This document shows, one piece after another, positions 6,784-7,978 of a DNA stretch of 7,978 bases (positions are counted from its first letter, which is position 1; every line of letters begins with the position of its first letter). The notes below the pieces were generated by a model. That model had not been told where the DNA came from. It did no database searches and saw nothing but the letters and a program-made list of their open reading frames with translations. This DNA comes from an uncultured Gemmatimonadota bacterium. Lineage in GTDB: Bacteria; Gemmatimonadota; Gemmatimonadetes; Gemmatimonadales; GWC2-71-9. The stretch covers positions 1 through 7,978 of the forward strand of contig CAJVYZ010000111.1 in NCBI GenBank assembly GCA_913009915.1. Reading direction: 5' to 3'. Position numbers and translations under genes: made by a program.

Positions 6784-7719
6784 ACCGAAGACGCGCCCAC
6801 TCGTGAGCTCGAGCGTCGAGCTGATCCGCCAAAATCAGGCACAGACCGGGGCCTTCATCGCAGCACCCGGTTACGGGACCTACGCATATTCCTGGCTGCG
6901 CGACGGAGCCTTCATCGCCGCGGCTATGGATTCCCAGGGTGAGCACGCGAGCGCGGCGGCCTTCCACATGTGGGTGGCGCGTACAATTGAACGTTACGCC
7001 GTCAAGGTGGATCGTCTGGAGGCGGAGAGCGAAATCGCCCTGCGAGGAACCGGCGATCCGCTGCGCCCCCTAGATGACCGCTACGTCCTGCACACCCGCT
7101 TCACGCTCGCCGGCGACGAGAGCAACGGCCACTGGGGGAACTTCCAACTTGACGGCTTCGGGCTCTGGCTCACCAGCGTTGCCGATCACCTCGAGGTCAC
7201 CGGCGGAGACCCTGCGCCGTACCTGAGGGCCATCGACATCGTCCGTCGCTACCTGGAACTGACCTGGGATCGACCCTGTTACGACTGCTGGGAGGAATAC
7301 CCAACACGGCGGCACTCCACGACCTGGGCAGCGGTTGCCCGCGGACTGTTCCGTGGTGGCAACCTGCTGGGAGAGGAATCAACCGTTGTCACCTCCCGGG
7401 CCATAGTGACAAGACTCCTCGGCCACGCCACCCGGGACGACACGCTCCACAAGTTCATTCCCCAATCCGAAAGTGACGTCTCGCCCGTCGCTGCGAGCGT
7501 GACTACACCAGACAGGCTCGTCGCCGCAGGTCACGAACGGGTTGGCCGCCCCCTTGATGGGGATGCGATTGACGGCAGCGTTCTTCTTGTGCTCGGTCCG
7601 TTCGGACCATTCCCGCCAGCCCACCGGGTCGTGTCCGGAACGCTCAAGAGTATCGAAGATGGACTGGTCGTTGACTTCGGCGTGCACCGCTACCTCGAGG
7701 ACGAGTATTACGGAGGCGG
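6773..7719 (+). CDS. Glycoside hydrolase family 15 (glucoamylase-fold) hydrolase, cytoplasmic, 3' truncated
   Basis: GH15 enzymes are inverting exo-hydrolases that release beta-glucose from non-reducing ends of alpha-glucosides. There are 315 complete genuine residues. Motifs: Y37-x-Y-x-W41-L-R43-D44-G (Arg/Asp of glucose subsite -1), GHWGNFQLDGFG at 119-130, YDCWEE at 170-175 (E174 is the expected general acid), IDGSVLLV, and EDEYYGG at 309-315. The general-base Glu, which normally follows the YYGG motif shortly after, is lost because the contig runs into adapter at 7720. An open frame continues artificially to TAG at 7739-7741, adding the false tail DRKSVV. The barrel begins almost at the N-terminus. 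There is no signal peptide and no N-terminal beta-sandwich of the kind many prokaryotic glucoamylases carry, which suggests an intracellular enzyme for short substrates such as isomaltose. The ATG lies inside the end of the GH31 gene (11-nt overlap) with little Shine-Dalgarno, so translation is probably coupled to GH31. Confidence 0.9.
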
Positions 7720-7777
7720 AGATCGGAAGAGCGTCGTGTAGGGAGAGAGTGTAGATCTCGGTGGTCGCCGTATCATT
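7720..7777 (+). other. Illumina TruSeq universal (P5-side) adapter, reverse complement
   Basis: The 58 bases starting AGATCGGAAGAGC and ending CGCCGTATCATT match, end to end, the reverse complement of the 58-nt TruSeq universal adapter as I remember it. There is one substitution at 7745 (G where A is expected). It begins in the middle of a GH15 codon, right after a motif that is still on register with the family. This is untrimmed read-through of a short insert that survived into the assembly, not genomic sequence. Confidence 0.98.
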
Positions 7778-7839
7778 AAAAAAAAAAAAAAGAAAACAGA
7801 AAAAAAGAAAAAAAAAAATAAAAAAAAAAAAAAAACAAA
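7778..7839. repeat. A-rich low-complexity run after the adapter (sequencing artefact)
   Basis: It opens with 14 consecutive A immediately after the last adapter base, then A-runs interrupted by single G, C or T. This is what a sequencer tends to emit once the template has ended beyond the adapter. It abruptly breaks the high-GC composition of the rest of the window. It is not a poly(A) tail or a genomic repeat. Confidence 0.92.
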
Positions 7840-7978
7840 GACCAAAGAGCAGAAAACACTGAGAAGGCTTAATAGAGAAACACAACAGTAGCGCAACACC
7901 AAGATGGCAAGACTCAAAGCTATAAGTGTAAGAGAAGAGACTGCCAGTGGAGACGTGTCTTGATAAGGAACTCGAACT
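7840..7978. other. Non-biological noise at contig end
   Basis: These 139 bases lie beyond adapter and A-run. They are A-rich, have no open frame with family resemblance on either strand, and continue none of the GH15 gene. I recognise nothing in them. By position they are low-quality base calls past the template end or an unrelated chimeric tail. Confidence 0.8.

Noticed and set aside
7778..7839. A-rich tract as a genomic repeat, poly(A) tail or terminator T-run on the minus strand
   Set aside because: It directly follows a full-length adapter and contrasts sharply with the genome's composition, so it is a read-through artefact.
7708..7885. Phe-rich minus-strand 'membrane protein' frames at the right end
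   Set aside because: The Phe runs come from reading the A-tract backwards and the rest is translated adapter. No biological gene is present.

Overview
The window looks like a fragment of a metagenomic or draft-genome contig from a high-GC actinobacterium. The evidence is high-GC codon use, a lipoprotein signal ending in VAAAC followed by a long Thr/Pro/Glu/Ser linker, a CUT1-type sugar importer with no ATPase gene alongside, and a neighbouring ROK regulator. The lipoprotein style resembles Acidimicrobiia and relatives, but this is a weak placement. The window has no rRNA, tRNA, phage or transposon content.

Layout, all genes on the + strand: (1) 1-849, the C-terminal part of a ROK protein, probably a transcriptional regulator, cut by the contig start. 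(2) 912-1787 and 1780-2673, two CUT1 ABC permeases overlapping by 8 nt. (3) 2774-4135, the sugar-binding lipoprotein. (4) A strong GC-rich hairpin at 4151-4189. (5) 4207-6783, a cytoplasmic GH31 alpha-glycosidase. (6) 6773-7719, a cytoplasmic GH15 glucoamylase-fold hydrolase overlapping GH31 by 11 nt and cut off before its second catalytic glutamate. (7) 7720-7978 is not biological: 58 nt of Illumina adapter with one mismatch, then an A-rich run, then noise.

The genes form one catabolic operon. An alpha-glucan oligosaccharide is captured at the cell surface by the lipoprotein and imported by the two permeases, driven by an ATPase encoded elsewhere. Inside the cell it is cut by GH31 and GH15, neither of which has a signal peptide, and the ROK protein is the likely sugar-responsive regulator. 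The set (regulator, sugar transporter, intracellular GH31, intracellular GH15 without an N-terminal beta-sandwich) matches, as I remember it, the cluster described in Kribbella flavida for catabolism of the cyclic tetrasaccharide cyclobis-(1->6)-alpha-nigerosyl (CNN, cycloalternan). There GH31 opens and cuts CNN to isomaltose and GH15 is an isomaltose glucohydrolase. This is the most interesting hypothesis here. Uptake of isomalto-oligosaccharides or other alpha-glucosides is the main alternative.

The main caution is the right end. Any protein ending in DRKSVV, and any minus-strand protein called in the last 260 bases, is an adapter artefact.
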